Shown here one piece after another: positions 35,767 through 45,115 of a DNA stretch of 64,000 nucleotides. Position 1 is the first letter of the stretch, and every line of letters begins with the position of its first letter. Under the pieces are notes generated by a model, which saw only the letters and a list, made by a program, of their open reading frames with translations, had not been told where the DNA came from and searched no databases. The DNA lies in NCBI RefSeq assembly GCF_000768335.1, contig NZ_AVPT01000007.1:1-64000 (forward strand). The letters are read 5' to 3'. This DNA comes from Lysobacter arseniciresistens ZS79. Its GTDB lineage: Bacteria > Pseudomonadota > Gammaproteobacteria > Xanthomonadales > Xanthomonadaceae. The position numbers were made by a program, and so were the translations under genes.

Positions 35767-36819
35767 TCAGGCCTGGCCGATGCGTTCGAGGCGGTAGCTG
35801 CCGTCGAGCACGCGCTGCACCCAGGGGGCGTTGTCGAGGTACCAGTCCACAGTGCGCGCCATGCCTTCGTCGAAGGTCACCGTTGGCGCCCAGCCCAGTT
35901 CGTCCTTGAGCTTGGTGGCATCGATCGCGTACCGGCGGTCGTGGCCCGGGCGGTCCTTGACGTAGGTGATCAGCGATTCACGCGGCTTGCCGTCCGGCAG
36001 CGGGCGGCGGGCATCGAGCAGTTCGCAGATGGTGCGCACGACGGTGATGTTGGTGCGCTCGGCATCGCCGCCGACGTTGTAGGTCTCGCCCAGGCGGCCC
36101 GCCTCGAGCACCCGGCGGATCGCCGCGCAATGGTCGCCGACATACAGCCAGTCGCGCACGTTCAGGCCGTCGCCGTAGACCGGCAGCGGCTCGCCGGCGA
36201 GCGCCTTGGCGATGACCAGCGGGATCAGCTTCTCGGGGAACTGGTACGGGCCGTAGTTGTTCGAGCAGTTGGTGGTGAGGACCGGCAGGCCATAGGTGTG
36301 ATGGAAGGCGCGGACCAAGTGGTCGGACGCGGCCTTCGAAGCCGAGTACGGCGAATTGGGCGCGTACGGGGTGGTCTCGGTGAACTTGCCGGTGTCGCCC
36401 AGCGTGCCGTAGACCTCGTCTGTGGAGACATGCAGGAAGCGGAACGCGTCGCGCCCGGCCGGATCGAGCGACTTCCAGTAGTCGCGAACCTTCTCCAGCA
36501 GGCTGAGGGTGCCGACGACATTTGTCTGCACGAACGCCGCGGGGCCGTCGATCGAACGGTCGACATGGCTCTCGGCCGCGAAGTTGATCACCGCGTCGGG
36601 GCGGTGTTCCCGCAGGAGCCGTTCGACCAGGCCGGCGTCGCCGATGTCGCCTTCGACGAACACGTGGGCCGGATTCCCCTCGAGCGACGCGAGGGTGTCC
36701 AGGTTGCCTGCATAGGTCAGGACGTCGAGATTGATGACGCGATGGCCATCATTCACCGCACCGAGGACGAAATTACCGCCGATGAAGCCGGCACCGCCGG
36801 TCACGAGCCATGTGGACAC
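35767..36819 (-). CDS. rfbB: dTDP-glucose 4,6-dehydratase
   Basis: The 350-residue extended SDR enzyme converts dTDP-glucose to dTDP-4-keto-6-deoxyglucose using bound NAD+. It has the GGAGFIGGNF nucleotide loop, the active-site segment STDEVYG and the YSASKAASDH Tyr/Lys pair. It is the first gene of rfbBACD. The gap of about 50 bases to ssb is short, so the operon may be transcribed through from ssb or from a promoter there. Confidence 0.97.
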   Translation of the reverse strand: MSTWLVTGGAGFIGGNFVLGAVNDGHRVINLDVLTYAGNLDTLASLEGNPAHVFVEGDIGDAGLVERLLREHRPDAVINFAAESHVDRSIDGPAAFVQTNVVGTLSLLEKVRDYWKSLDPAGRDAFRFLHVSTDEVYGTLGDTGKFTETTPYAPNSPYSASKAASDHLVRAFHHTYGLPVLTTNCSNNYGPYQFPEKLIPLVIAKALAGEPLPVYGDGLNVRDWLYVGDHCAAIRRVLEAGRLGETYNVGGDAERTNITVVRTICELLDARRPLPDGKPRESLITYVKDRPGHDRRYAIDATKLKDELGWAPTVTFDEGMARTVDWYLDNAPWVQRVLDGSYRLERIGQA

Positions 36820-36870
36820 TCGGAAACTCCAGTTTGAAACCAGGGATTGTTCAGGGTCAGCGGACGCCCA

Positions 36871-37365
36871 TCAGAACGGAATATCGTCATCCGCGAAGTC
36901 GTCGCCGAAATCGTTCGACTTGGCCGGCGGGGCCTCGCGGCGCGGGGCGTCCTGTCGGGCTGCCGGGCGCGAGGGGCGCTCGCTGCGGTCACCGCCACGG
37001 AAACCGCCACCACCGCCACCGCTCCCCTCGCCACCGCCGCCGAGCATCTGCATCTCGTCGGCGACGATATCGGTGAAGTACTTCTCCACGCCGTCCTGGC
37101 CGGTGAACTTGTCATACCGGATCGAGCCTTCGATGTAGACCTGACGGCCCTTGCGCAGGTATTCGCCGGCGATTTCGCCGAGCTTGCCGAACAGCTTGAC
37201 CCGGTGCCACTCGGTGCGCTCCTGGGTGTTGCCGTCGCGGTCCTTGCGCACGCTGGTGGTGGCCAGGCTGAGGGTGGTCACGGCCATCCCGCCCTGGGTG
37301 TACTTGGTCTCGGGATCGTTGCCGAGGTTGCCGACGAGGATCACCTTGTTTACGCCACGTGCCAT
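36871..37365 (-). CDS. ssb: Single-stranded DNA-binding protein
   Basis: The 164-residue protein has the OB-fold (about 1-105, starting [15 protein letters not shown]), a Gly-rich linker and the acidic C-terminal tip DDDIPF that docks partner proteins in replication and repair. The ATG at 37365 matches the family start. It is divergent from ispB across about 200 bases, and rfbB lies downstream on the same strand. Confidence 0.97.
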   Translation of the reverse strand: MARGVNKVILVGNLGNDPETKYTQGGMAVTTLSLATTSVRKDRDGNTQERTEWHRVKLFGKLGEIAGEYLRKGRQVYIEGSIRYDKFTGQDGVEKYFTDIVADEMQMLGGGGEGSGGGGGGFRGGDRSERPSRPAARQDAPRREAPPAKSNDFGDDFADDDIPF

Positions 37366-37534
37366 GAGTTCGGTCCTGTCCGGTCGTTTGGCCCGCCATC
37401 GCGCGGCGAGCGGCTGGCCAGTATACCCATCCCGCCCACCCACCCCGGGTCGGAACCGGCCGCGCGCAGGTGTCGGAATTCATCCCGCCAGGGCAGGGCC
37501 GGTTTGCGGACCGGCCACGCCCACGACCGCGGCC

Positions 37535-37540
37535 TATAAT
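37535..37540 (+). promoter_or_regulatory. Candidate -10 element for ispB
   Basis: A consensus TATAAT lies in GC-rich sequence 28 bases before the ispB start codon. No good -35 hexamer is seen at 16-18 bases. Confidence 0.45.
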
Positions 37541-37567
37541 CCCGAATCCCCCGCCGCCGGTCGTTCA

Positions 37568-38566
37568 ATGCACGCTCGCACCCAGCCTTCGCCCGCCCTC
37601 GACCTGCCCGGCATCCAGGCGCTCGCACGTGGCGACATGGAAGCCGTCGACGCGCTGATCCGGCGCCGGCTCGCATCCGACGTGGTGCTGATCAACCAGG
37701 TCGCCGAGTACATCGTCAACGCCGGAGGCAAGCGGCTGCGGCCGATGCTGCTGCTGCTGGCAGCGGGCGCGCTCGACCACCGCGGCGCAGACGCGCACCA
37801 GCTGGCGGCGGTGATCGAGTTCATCCACACCTCCACCCTGCTGCACGATGACGTGGTCGACGAGTCCGACCTGCGCCGCGGCCGCCGCACCGCCAACGCG
37901 GTCTGGGGCAACGCCGCCAGCGTGCTGGTGGGCGACTTCCTGTACTCGCGCAGCTTCCAGCTGATGGTCGAGCTGGATTCGATGGAGGTGCAGCGGATCC
38001 TCGCCGACACCACCAACCGCATCGCCGAGGGCGAGGTGCTGCAGCTGCTGCACGTGCGCAACCCGGACACCGACGAGGCCGCCTACCTGCGCGTGATCGA
38101 ACGCAAGACCGCGGTGCTGTTCGCCGCGGCGACGCGACTGGGCGCGCTTCTCGCCGGGGCGGACGAGGCCATGCAGCAATGCCTGCACGACTACGGCCTC
38201 AACCTCGGCTACGCCTTCCAGATCGCCGACGACGTACTCGACTACGCCTCCGACGCGCAGACGCTCGGCAAGAATCTCGGCGACGACCTGGCCGAGGGCA
38301 AGGCGACGCTGCCGCTGATCCACGCGATCCGCCACGCCGATGCGGCCACCGCGACGCGGCTGCGCAAGGCGATCGAGGACGGCGACACCGATGCGTTGCC
38401 GGCGGTGGTGGAGGCGATCCACGCCACCGGCGGGCTCGATTACAGCCGCCAGCGCGCCCGCGATTACGCCGAACTGGCCGTGGATGCACTGGACGGGCTG
38501 GCGGACAACGACTACGTGGCCGCCCTGCGTGGGCTGGCGGCATACGCGGTCAGCCGCGACCACTGA
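37568..38566 (+). CDS. ispB: Octaprenyl (polyprenyl) diphosphate synthase
   Basis: The 332-residue enzyme lengthens farnesyl diphosphate with isopentenyl units to make the ubiquinone side chain. The first Asp-rich motif is LLHDDVVDESDLRRG, the second AFQIADDVLDY, and GGKRLRPMLLLL precedes them. Ubiquinone-8 is the usual quinone in this family of bacteria, hence the octaprenyl guess; chain length cannot be read directly. It has its own consensus -10. A palindromic repeat follows the stop codon. Confidence 0.95.
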   Translation: MHARTQPSPALDLPGIQALARGDMEAVDALIRRRLASDVVLINQVAEYIVNAGGKRLRPMLLLLAAGALDHRGADAHQLAAVIEFIHTSTLLHDDVVDESDLRRGRRTANAVWGNAASVLVGDFLYSRSFQLMVELDSMEVQRILADTTNRIAEGEVLQLLHVRNPDTDEAAYLRVIERKTAVLFAAATRLGALLAGADEAMQQCLHDYGLNLGYAFQIADDVLDYASDAQTLGKNLGDDLAEGKATLPLIHAIRHADAATATRLRKAIEDGDTDALPAVVEAIHATGGLDYSRQRARDYAELAVDALDGLADNDYVAALRGLAAYAVSRDH

Positions 38567-38583
38567 GCCTCAAAGTTCCGCGC

Positions 38584-38656
38584 AGGAGCGGCTTCGGCCG
38601 CGATCGCGAAACAGCCTTCGGCGAACGATTCCACGATCGCGGCCGAAGCCGCTCCT
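38584..38656. repeat. AGGAGCGGCTTCGG-type long palindromic repeat
   Basis: Two perfect 23-base inverted arms (38584-38606 and 38634-38656) flank a 27-base centre between the convergent ispB and dienelactone hydrolase genes. The arms share AGGAGCG with the other repeats but differ inside (GCTTCGGCCGCGATCG), so this is a second subfamily. It could fold into a strong transcript-end stem. Confidence 0.8.
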
Positions 38657-38710
38657 ACCGCCCACCCGGATCCACAGCCGGTTCGCGTCCGCCGGCGGAC
38701 ACGAGAGACG

Positions 38711-39502
38711 CTATTCCGCCGCGAAGCGCTCGCGCAGGAAGTCGTGCGTCATCTCGAACGCCCGCTTCGCAGCCCGCTCGTTGTAGACGCAGCCCGGCGG
38801 GTTGTTCGCGTCCGCCTCGGCGAAGCAGTGCACCGCGCCGCTGAAGTTGACGAACTGCCAGTCGGCACCGGCGGCATCCATCTCGCGCTCGAAACCGGCG
38901 ATGTCCTCGTCGGTCACGCCGCGGTCGTCGGCGCCGTTGAGCACGAGGATCGAGGTCCGAACCGCGTCGTCCTTCGCCGGCACCGGCGTCGACAGGCCAC
39001 CATGCAGGCTGACCACGCCGGCGAGGTCGCTGCCGGCACGGGCGAGCTCCAGCACCGCGGTGCCGCCGAAGCAGAACCCCAGCGCGGCGATGTGTTCGGC
39101 GTCGAGCGGCACCTTGCCCGCCTGCGCCTGCAGCACCTCAACCGCCTTCCCGACACGCGTGCGCAGCAGTCCGCGGTCATCGCGCAACGCGCCTGACACC
39201 TTGCCCGCGGCCTCGCGGTCGACCGGCCGCACATCCTTGCCGTAGACGTCGGCCACCAGCACCACGTAGTCGTCGCCGGCGAGCTGCTTCGCCTTCTCGA
39301 CCGCGGACGGGGTCACCCCCATCCAGTTCGGCACCATCACCACGCCCGGCCGCGCGATCTCGTTGGAATCGTCATGGACCAGCACGCCGCTGAAGGTGGT
39401 GTCACCGATCGACCACTCGACCGGTTCGGCCTGCATCGCGGCGAACGCCGGGCCGGCGAGCAGGACAAGCGGGAGTGCGAGGGCAAGGCGGGGCAGGCGC
39501 AT
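38711..39502 (-). CDS. Exported dienelactone hydrolase family protein
   Basis: The 263-residue protein has a signal peptide (about 1-22, ending GPAFA) and an alpha/beta-hydrolase domain. The nucleophile Cys is in LGFCFGG, with Asp in NGADDRGV and His in GAVHCFAE, the Cys-Asp-His triad of this family. The ATG at 39502 is preceded by GGAG at good spacing. A periplasmic location is unusual for the chlorocatechol enzyme, so the true substrate is probably different and unknown. Confidence 0.9.
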   Translation of the reverse strand: MRLPRLALALPLVLLAGPAFAAMQAEPVEWSIGDTTFSGVLVHDDSNEIARPGVVMVPNWMGVTPSAVEKAKQLAGDDYVVLVADVYGKDVRPVDREAAGKVSGALRDDRGLLRTRVGKAVEVLQAQAGKVPLDAEHIAALGFCFGGTAVLELARAGSDLAGVVSLHGGLSTPVPAKDDAVRTSILVLNGADDRGVTDEDIAGFEREMDAAGADWQFVNFSGAVHCFAEADANNPPGCVYNERAAKRAFEMTHDFLRERFAAE

Positions 39503-39593
39503 GGCGGAACTCCTCTCCGTGGCGTTCTCCGGAGGGTAGCGCCGTTCTGGCCCGGTTGCGTCGGGGCGGGCCGGGCGGACCGCCCCGCCCGGA

Positions 39594-41012
39594 TCAGGCC
39601 ACGCCGATTCCGGGAATGGCGCTGATCGCGTCGGGATCGAAACCCGCCAGCGCGGCGAAGTGTCGGCCACGCTCGACGTAGTCGCGGTACGGCCCGAAGC
39701 TCGGCGCACCCGGCGACAGCAGGACCACGCCCTCCCCGGCCAGCGCGGCTTCGGCCTCGTGGACGGCGTCGGCGAGGTCGTCCGCGGCCGCAAGCAGGAA
39801 TCGCCCTTCGGCCGCGAGCGGCGCCAGCAGCGCGTGGATCCGCGGACCGTTGGCACCCATCGTGATGGTCGCAGCCGGTGCGCGCCGCGCCATCGCGGCA
39901 GCGAACCCCGACCAGTCGACCCCGCGGTCATGGCCACCGACCAGCAGCGCGACCGGGCGTGCGCCGAAGCATTCCAGCGCGGCGAGGCTGGCGTGCGGCG
40001 TGGTGCTGATCGAATCGTTGACGTAGCTCACCGCGCCGCGGGTGCCGAGCATCTGCAGCCGGTGCGGCAGCGGGCGGAACGACAGCGCGTGGCCCGCCAG
40101 CGCCGCCGCGTCGAACCCCAGCGCCTCCAGCGTCGCCAGTACCGCGCAGAGGTTGCCGCGGTTGTGCCGTCCCGGCATCGGCAGTGGCAGCGTATCCATG
40201 ACGAACATGTCGCCGCGGTACAGGTCGTCGCCACGCAGGTGCCAGCCGTCCTCGCGACCGAACCAGCGCACCTCGCTGCCGGGCAGTTCCAGCGCGGCCA
40301 GCTCCGGGTCGGCGGCGTTGAGCACCGCCACCCGCGGGCGCGCATCGGTCAGCAGGCGCAGCTTGTCCTCGACGTAGCGCGCCTGCGAGCCGTGCCAGTC
40401 GAGGTGCTCGGGGAACACGTTGAGTGCGACCGCGACCTCGGGACGCCCGCCGCCCGCGGCGACGTCACCGGTCTGGTAGCTCGACAGTTCGATCGCCCAG
40501 TACGCCGGCGGCCGCGGCACGTCCAGCAGCTCCAGCAACGGCAGGCCGATGTTGCCGGCCAGCGCGGTGCGGTGGCCGGCCGCGCGCAGCAGGTGGGCCA
40601 GCAACGCGGTGGTGGTGCTCTTGCCTTTGGTACCGGTGACGCAGGCAGTACCCGGGGCGATGCCGTCGGCGCCGGCGTGCTCGCCGAACCACAGCGCGGT
40701 GCCGCCGATGAAACGCGTGCCCCGCTCCGTCGCCGCAGTGGCTTCGGGGCCGTAGGGGCTGATGCCGGGCGACTTCACCACGACGTCGAAGCCGGCCAGG
40801 CGCTCGCCGCTGACGGCGGTCTCGACCTGCAGGTGCGCGTCGCCGAGCGTGCGCGCCTCGTCGGCCTCGGTCGCGTTGCAGAACAGCGTCAGCGGCAGCG
40901 CCGGCAGGCGGTCGCGGATCGCGCGGTAGGCGGCGCGGCCCTCCCGCCCCCAGCCCCACAACGCGACCCGGCGGTCGCCCAGTTGCGCGATCCTAAGCGG
41001 CGAGGTGCGCAC
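39594..41012 (-). CDS. murD2: UDP-MurNAc-L-Ala--L-glutamate ligase (MurD2)
   Basis: The 472-residue Mur ligase has the ATP loop [16 protein letters not shown], the central-domain EHLDWHGS stretch and a C-terminal [17 protein letters not shown] segment. It is related to MurD. Because it directly follows and overlaps murL by 20 bases, I read it as MurD2, which in Xanthomonas adds L-Glu instead of D-Glu to UDP-MurNAc-L-Ala. The assignment of L-Glu specificity rests on context. A conventional murD is expected to be absent or elsewhere. It ends the lysAC-murL-murD2 operon. Confidence 0.88.
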   Translation of the reverse strand: MRTSPLRIAQLGDRRVALWGWGREGRAAYRAIRDRLPALPLTLFCNATEADEARTLGDAHLQVETAVSGERLAGFDVVVKSPGISPYGPEATAATERGTRFIGGTALWFGEHAGADGIAPGTACVTGTKGKSTTTALLAHLLRAAGHRTALAGNIGLPLLELLDVPRPPAYWAIELSSYQTGDVAAGGGRPEVAVALNVFPEHLDWHGSQARYVEDKLRLLTDARPRVAVLNAADPELAALELPGSEVRWFGREDGWHLRGDDLYRGDMFVMDTLPLPMPGRHNRGNLCAVLATLEALGFDAAALAGHALSFRPLPHRLQMLGTRGAVSYVNDSISTTPHASLAALECFGARPVALLVGGHDRGVDWSGFAAAMARRAPAATITMGANGPRIHALLAPLAAEGRFLLAAADDLADAVHEAEAALAGEGVVLLSPGAPSFGPYRDYVERGRHFAALAGFDPDAISAIPGIGVA

Positions 41013-42354
41013 GCAGGCGCTCCCACAGCCGCGGCGGGATGCGCTGCTCGTCGTCGATCACCAGCAGCGGTTCGATCCGCAGGTCATCGTCGGACAGTTG
41101 CGGGCGGATCTCGCGGGCGAAGCGCTTGACCAGCGCGTCCTCGCGCCACTCCGGTCGCGCCGCCAAGGCCGCCATCGCCGCGCGCGATTCGCGCCCCTCG
41201 CCGACGCACTCGAACGGCTTGTGGTCGCGGAACTCCAGCAGCGCGTCATAGCCCGCGGTCTGCGCGGCGTCGTCCAGCAGATTGCGGCCGAAAATGCCGA
41301 CCAGCCGCGGCTTGCTCATGAACGGCGCCAGCGCCAAGAACACGAATTGGCACTTCGGGCAGACCCCGCACCAGCGGTTGACCGGCCGCTCGCCGAGGAT
41401 GTGGAAGTTGCGGTTGCAGCTGGAGAAGTGCGCGTCGTAGCGGTCGGTGCGGGTGAACTGGCGCGCCACCGCCAGCTCGCTCAGCGGACGCAGCAGCGAG
41501 TAGTAGTGCAGGTCGGCGGCGACGTGGCGCTCGATGTGTTCGCCGAACGCGGTCTCGAACGCCCAGCCCTTCGACCACTGGTGGTTCACCTCGCCGGTGC
41601 CTTCGATCAGGCTGCCGTAGCTGGCCGAGCGCTCGTTGGAGAACACCACCTGGTCGACGCCCTGCAGCAGCGCCGCCAGCACCAGGATCGCCGAGTTGAC
41701 CGCGGTCACCGGGATGTGGCCGTTCCACGCGCCCTCGCGGTTGTAGTCGAACAGTTGCGGCGCCAGCGCCCGGCCGATGTTGAGCGTCGGCAGGCCGGTG
41801 CGGTCGGCGCAGGCGCGGATCAGCTGCGAACCGCCGATCCAGCTCACCGTCTGCCCGACGCCGAGCGCACGCAGCGCCTCGATGCTGACCAGCGAATCCT
41901 TGCCGCCGCCGATCGCCACCAGCGCATGCTCGCGCAACCCGAGCGCCGGGGCGGCGGTGCTCTCGCCCCCTTCGTGCGGGAAACGGATGCGACCGTGCAG
42001 GTCGAGTCCGTTGCGGTAGGCGAATTCCCCCAGGCCGTTGAGGTAAACCGTCTCCAGCAGCGCGGCGGTATCAGCGTCGATGGTGTACGCGTCGAGGCGG
42101 ATCTCGCCGGGCACCGCGGCCTTGTAGTAGCTGACGCCGGCGATCAGGTGCAGCAGCCGCAGCGCGCGCTCGACCGCCGCCGCGCGCTCGCCTTCCAGCA
42201 CGAACGGCGCGCCGGGCACGGTCACCGTCTCGACCAGCTCCGGGCCGTCGTCGAACGCGTACACCAGTTGCGCGACACCGGTCCGCGGGTCCAGCCCGCA
42301 ACGCACGAACCGGAACGCGGCGATCGCGTCGCGACGGAATTTCCACTCGCTCAT
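40993..42354 (-). CDS. murL: UDP-MurNAc-L-Ala-L-Glu epimerase (MurL)
   Basis: The 453-residue protein has an ATP-binding PP-loop-like motif [14 protein letters not shown] near residue 150 and a Cys-rich segment [13 protein letters not shown]. Both fit MurL, which uses ATP and Mg2+ to convert the terminal L-Glu of UDP-MurNAc-L-Ala-L-Glu to D-Glu. This replaces the glutamate racemase MurI and the D-Glu-adding MurD. The start overlaps the lysAC stop (ATGA) and its end overlaps murD2, so the three genes are one translationally coupled unit. Confidence 0.9.
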   Translation of the reverse strand: MSEWKFRRDAIAAFRFVRCGLDPRTGVAQLVYAFDDGPELVETVTVPGAPFVLEGERAAAVERALRLLHLIAGVSYYKAAVPGEIRLDAYTIDADTAALLETVYLNGLGEFAYRNGLDLHGRIRFPHEGGESTAAPALGLREHALVAIGGGKDSLVSIEALRALGVGQTVSWIGGSQLIRACADRTGLPTLNIGRALAPQLFDYNREGAWNGHIPVTAVNSAILVLAALLQGVDQVVFSNERSASYGSLIEGTGEVNHQWSKGWAFETAFGEHIERHVAADLHYYSLLRPLSELAVARQFTRTDRYDAHFSSCNRNFHILGERPVNRWCGVCPKCQFVFLALAPFMSKPRLVGIFGRNLLDDAAQTAGYDALLEFRDHKPFECVGEGRESRAAMAALAARPEWREDALVKRFAREIRPQLSDDDLRIEPLLVIDDEQRIPPRLWERLRAHLAA

Positions 42355-44936
42355 TCAATGACATCCTCTGCCGGCAGTGCCCGCAGGTTGTAGGTGTTGG
42401 CCATGACCATGCCGTAGGCGCCGGTGTCGGCGACCAGCAGCACGTCGCCCTCGGCGGTCGCGGCCGGCAGCGGGCGCCCGAAGCCGAGCACGTCGCCGCT
42501 CTCGCAGATCGGGCCGACCACGTCGTACTCCAGCGTGTCTTCGTCGCCGAGCCGGCTCAGGTTGTGGATGCCGTGGTAGGCGTCGTACACCGACGGCCGC
42601 ATCAGCGCGTTCATGCCGGCGTCGGCGCCGATGCGGCGCACGCCGTCCTTGTCGACCACCTGGGTGACCGACAGCAGCAGCACGCCGGCTTCGGCGACGA
42701 GGTAGCGGCCGGGCTCGACCACCAGCCGGTAACGCGGGTAGTCGGCCTTGATGGCCTCCAGCCCGCTGCGCCACAGGGCGACGTCGAACAGCGGCGACTC
42801 CGGCGTGTACGGCACCGGCAGGCCGCCACCGATGTCGATGCTCTCGACCGTGCCGATGCGGTCGGCCAGGCAGGCCAGCTGCGCGTACACGTCATGCCAG
42901 TGGCGGGCGTCGTCGATGCCGCTGCCCAGGTGGGCGTGCAGGCCGCCGATGCGCAGGTCGATCGCGCGTGCGGCATCGAGGAAGGCATCGACCCGCGCCA
43001 GCGGCAGGCCGAACTTGGCCGCGACACCGCCGGTCTTGACCTTGGCGTGGTGGCCCTCGCCGCGGCCGAGGTCGAGGCGCAGCCACACGGTCCGGCCGCG
43101 GAACACCTCCGGCCAGCGCTGCAGCGCCTCGACGTTGTCGACGGTGACGGTGACGCCGTGCCCGAACGCCGCCTCGTACTCGTGCCGCGGCGCGAAGCTC
43201 GGGGTGAACAGCACGCGCTGCGGCGACAACCCCGGCACGTTCGCGAACACGTGCTCGATCTCGCCCAGCGACACGCACTCCAGCCCGAAGCCCTCGGTCA
43301 CCAGCGTGCGCAGGATCGCCGGATGCGGGTTGGCCTTGATCGCGAAGTAGCAGCGGTCGATCGCGTCGGTGCCGGTCAGCACGCGCGCATGTTCGCGCAC
43401 GGTTTCCAGGTCGTAGACATAGCGCGGCGTGCCTTCGGCGGCGCGGGCCAGCAGTTGCCCGCGCCGGCCGACCCACCACGAGGCCCGCCGCTGCGCCCGG
43501 CCGACTTCCAGCTCGCGCCAGCTCGGGCCGAACACCCCCGCCGCGCGCACCGGCATCGCGCCGCTGCGGATCAGCTCGGCGTGCAGCTGAGGCAGCAGTC
43601 CGGCGGCGTCGGCCTCGTCGATCACGAAAGTCAGGTTGAGGTCGTTGGACGACTGCGAGATCAGGTGCACGCGCTCCTGCCCGAACGTCGCCCAGATGTC
43701 CGACAGCCGGTGCAGCAGCGAGCGCATGCCGCGGCCGACCAGGGTGATCGCGCTGCACGGCACGATCACCTTGACCCGGCAGACCTCGGCGAGGTCGGCC
43801 GCCAGCGCCTCCAGCACGTTGCCGGTGACGAGGTTCTCGCTCGGGTCCAGCGAGATGGTGACGTTGGTCTCGGACGAGCCGATCAGGTCGACCGACAGGC
43901 CGTGGCGGCGGAAGCGCTCGAAGATGTCGGCGAGGAAGCCGACCTGCTGCCACATGCCGATGCTTTCCATCGACACCAGCACGATGCCGTCGCGGCGGCT
44001 GATCGCCTTGACGCCGGGGACGGTCTCCGCGCTCGCGTCGATGCGTGTGCCGGGCAGGTCCGGGCGTTCGGTGTCGAGGATCGCCATCGGTACGCGCGCC
44101 TCGCGGCAGGGACCGATCGACCGCGGGTGCAGCACCTTGGCGCCGGTGGTGGCGATCTCCTGCGCCTCGGCGTAGTCGAGCCGGGCCAGCAGGCGGGCAT
44201 CGGGCACCTCGCGCGGGTTGGCGCTGAACATGCCGGGGACGTCGGTCCAGATCTCCACCCGCGCGGCACCCAGCAACGCGCCGAAGCACGCCGCCGAGGT
44301 GTCGGAGCCGCCGCGGCCGAGCACCGCTGTACCGCCGTCGGCATGGCGGGCGATGAACCCCTGGCTCAACAGCATGGCGGTCGGCTGCGCGGCGAAGCGT
44401 CCGCCGAAGCCGGCATCGGCGTCGCGCCGGCAGTTGACCGCCAGCCGCGCCGCCCACTCGCTCTGGTTCGGCAGTGCCACTGCCTCGAGCCAGTCGCGCG
44501 CGTCGCACCAGCCGAAGTCGTGGCCCTGCGTGCGCAGGTAGGCGGCGCCGATGGTCGATGACAGCAGTTCGCCCTGCGCGAGCACCTCGGCCTGCCAGTC
44601 CAGCGGCCGGGTCGCCGTGCGCGGGTCGCCGGCCAGCGCCTGCAACGCGGCGAGCCGCTCGCCGAGCACGGCGTCGGGATCGAGGTCGAGCTCCACGCAG
44701 AAGCTGCGGTGGCGGTCGACCAGCGCGGCGACGCGGCCGGCGATGTCGTCGCCGTTGCCGATCGCCAGCAGCTCGTTGGTCACGCCCGACAACGCCGAAA
44801 CCACCACCAGTACCCGCGCGTTCTCCTCGGCCATGCGTTTGGCGGCGATGCGACCAATGGTGTCCCAACGGTTGCGGCGGGACACCGAGGTGCCACCGAA
44901 CTTGAGTACTACCCAGCGTTGCGCTTGCGCCACCAC
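42351..44936 (-). CDS. lysAC: Bifunctional aspartate kinase/diaminopimelate decarboxylase
   Basis: The 861-residue fusion has an aspartate kinase half (KFGGTS at 12-17, GRGGSDTSAA near 208, then two ACT regulatory segments to about 465) and a PLP-dependent decarboxylase half (about 490-861). The PLP Lys is K534 (CYFAIKANPHP), followed by LHAHLGSG, DIGGGLPVPY, EPGRYLVAEAG and CESGDVLG. It therefore holds the first and last enzymes of lysine synthesis in one chain, allowing feedback in the ACT domains to act beside the DAP-consuming step. Such fusions are known in Xanthomonas. It is the first gene of the lysAC-murL-murD2 operon. Confidence 0.95.
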   Translation of the reverse strand: MVAQAQRWVVLKFGGTSVSRRNRWDTIGRIAAKRMAEENARVLVVVSALSGVTNELLAIGNGDDIAGRVAALVDRHRSFCVELDLDPDAVLGERLAALQALAGDPRTATRPLDWQAEVLAQGELLSSTIGAAYLRTQGHDFGWCDARDWLEAVALPNQSEWAARLAVNCRRDADAGFGGRFAAQPTAMLLSQGFIARHADGGTAVLGRGGSDTSAACFGALLGAARVEIWTDVPGMFSANPREVPDARLLARLDYAEAQEIATTGAKVLHPRSIGPCREARVPMAILDTERPDLPGTRIDASAETVPGVKAISRRDGIVLVSMESIGMWQQVGFLADIFERFRRHGLSVDLIGSSETNVTISLDPSENLVTGNVLEALAADLAEVCRVKVIVPCSAITLVGRGMRSLLHRLSDIWATFGQERVHLISQSSNDLNLTFVIDEADAAGLLPQLHAELIRSGAMPVRAAGVFGPSWRELEVGRAQRRASWWVGRRGQLLARAAEGTPRYVYDLETVREHARVLTGTDAIDRCYFAIKANPHPAILRTLVTEGFGLECVSLGEIEHVFANVPGLSPQRVLFTPSFAPRHEYEAAFGHGVTVTVDNVEALQRWPEVFRGRTVWLRLDLGRGEGHHAKVKTGGVAAKFGLPLARVDAFLDAARAIDLRIGGLHAHLGSGIDDARHWHDVYAQLACLADRIGTVESIDIGGGLPVPYTPESPLFDVALWRSGLEAIKADYPRYRLVVEPGRYLVAEAGVLLLSVTQVVDKDGVRRIGADAGMNALMRPSVYDAYHGIHNLSRLGDEDTLEYDVVGPICESGDVLGFGRPLPAATAEGDVLLVADTGAYGMVMANTYNLRALPAEDVIE

Positions 44937-44985
44937 GTCCGCCTCTGGTTTGTGGGTACGGGTCGGCGCGCGCCCGCAAAGCGCC

Positions 44986-44991
44986 TAGAAT
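44986..44991 (+). promoter_or_regulatory. Candidate -10 element for the phzF-like gene
   Basis: TAGAAT in the lysAC-phzF divergent gap, about 125 bases before the PhzF-like start. No clear -35 is seen. Confidence 0.35.
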
Positions 44992-45115
44992 GGCTGCCCC
45001 GCCGACACCCGCCTCATCGCGAACCCGCGATTCTAGGGTGCGCCCCGCCCGGCAGTCATCCGGCCCCGCGCCGGGGCCGCCACGACCTTCCTCCCCCGAT
45101 CCTCATCCCCCCGCC

